Below, in pieces: positions 63,599 to 64,000 of a DNA stretch of 64,000 nt. The stretch spans positions 1-64,000 of the forward strand of contig JANXCQ010000008.1 in the NCBI GenBank assembly GCA_025060195.1. The letters run 5' to 3'. Made by a program: the position numbers and the translations under genes. Each line of letters starts with the position of its first letter. Position 1 is the stretch's first letter. Origin of the DNA: Gemmatales bacterium. Lineage in GTDB: Bacteria > Planctomycetota > Planctomycetia > Gemmatales > HRBIN36. The notes below the pieces were generated by a model. It saw only the letters and a program-made list of their open reading frames with translations, was not told where the DNA came from and searched no databases.

Positions 63599-64000
63599 TT
63601 AGCGCCAGGGCATAAGGTGGAAAGGAACAGGAGGGGGCAACTGGCCCTTTCGATAGGCCTCCTCGCCGAGCATATCGCGTAAATGTTTCAGACACATACG
63701 CCGGACACTAACCATGTAGTATTGGCATTGCACTTCGCGGACGGTATCCCAGATGCGGTAAAGTTCATCGAGTTGGTGGCGGTAAGATAGGCGTTCTGGG
63801 GGTAGATGGGGTTCATGGGCTTGGTGTTCGTCGAACCAGCGGGCACAGGCTCGATTGAAGTTGATGGCTTGTTGGACTATCTCCCCTTGGGGGAACAAAA
63901 ACGCATCGCTAAGAAATGGAGCATCGGCCAATTCGCGATAACGTTGACGAAGCATATGCAAGTCCGCGGAGAAGGTTTCGGGTTGAGTGAGCACATACGG
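63599..64000 (-). CDS. Partial gene of unknown function at the window edge
   Basis: The reading frame runs to the window edge without a stop, so the protein continues upstream; the GTG at 63994 of the track is probably internal. The visible 131 residues are helical and polar, with FNRACARWFDEHQAHEPHL and IWDTVREVQCQYYMVSVRRMC, ending PPPVPFHLMPWR. I do not recognise it. Confidence 0.55.
   Translation of the reverse strand, partial: PYVLTQPETFSADLHMLRQRYRELADAPFLSDAFLFPQGEIVQQAINFNRACARWFDEHQAHEPHLPPERLSYRHQLDELYRIWDTVREVQCQYYMVSVRRMCLKHLRDMLGEEAYRKGQLPPPVPFHLMPWR

Noticed and set aside
63416-63682. An 88-aa plus-strand ORF between the last two genes.
   Set aside because: It overlaps the supported minus-strand partial gene and has no ribosome site or family resemblance.

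Overview
The window reads as chromosome of a free-living bacterium of the Planctomycetes, most likely a Gemmata-like lineage. This is inferred from gene content: an AtpA with a large internal insertion, a Trx7/PDZ-type selenoprotein architecture, many secreted or single-pass proteins of unknown function, twin-arginine export, a bacterial XPB helicase and loosely packed intergenic DNA. No phage, transposon, CRISPR array or rRNA was recognised. The only structural RNA recognised is tmRNA.

Layout. 1-1996 is essentially gene-free. 1997-10533 is a complete F1Fo ATP synthase operon in canonical order (atpZ, I, B, E, F, H, A, G, D, C). RNase R lies convergent to it, followed by the tmRNA gene. 13801-18432 is a possible biotin operon: bioD, a zinc-ribbon membrane protein, an SDR, and the EcfT and EcfA subunits of an ECF transporter. 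18648-21875 holds a secreted unknown, a PH-domain membrane protein and an amidinotransferase-fold hydrolase. 22074-22692 is a broken Mrr_N-like winged-helix gene. A hydrolase/AmrS pair follows, then queG, obgE, coaX and an MnmE-like GTPase.

29361-35635 (minus) is a tightly packed five-gene unit. In transcription order it encodes an XPB helicase, a 94-aa protein, a 750-aa XPB-N-like protein, an MFS transporter and a family-5 uracil-DNA glycosylase. Upstream of it is a set of three operator-like direct repeats about 21-22 bp apart. 36010-43106 carries a Tat-exported unknown, a PII protein, a FabG-like reductase, small membrane proteins, a PseG-like protein and a DedA protein. 43208-47671 carries acs, a split-looking gene that is best read as one selenoprotein (in-frame UGA followed by a SECIS-like hairpin), and fabI. 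Next come an EF-P paralogue with an EfpL-like loop and pstC/pstA without pstS or pstB.

51376-57426 is a sugar-uptake operon: binding protein, dual ATPase, permease, Gfo/Idh oxidoreductase and beta-helix protein. Its binding protein has its two halves in reversed order, so it looks circularly permuted. The window ends with a HlyD-type adaptor, a HEAT-repeat protein with a Ser/Thr kinase, a Pro/Arg/Gly-rich secreted protein and a gene cut by the edge.

The most notable items are the UGA-containing Trx/PDZ selenoprotein with its hairpin, the permuted sugar-binding protein, and the XPB-UDG operon in which one small domain recurs in three adjacent genes. All calls come from reading the sequence and from memory of protein families. 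No database search was run.
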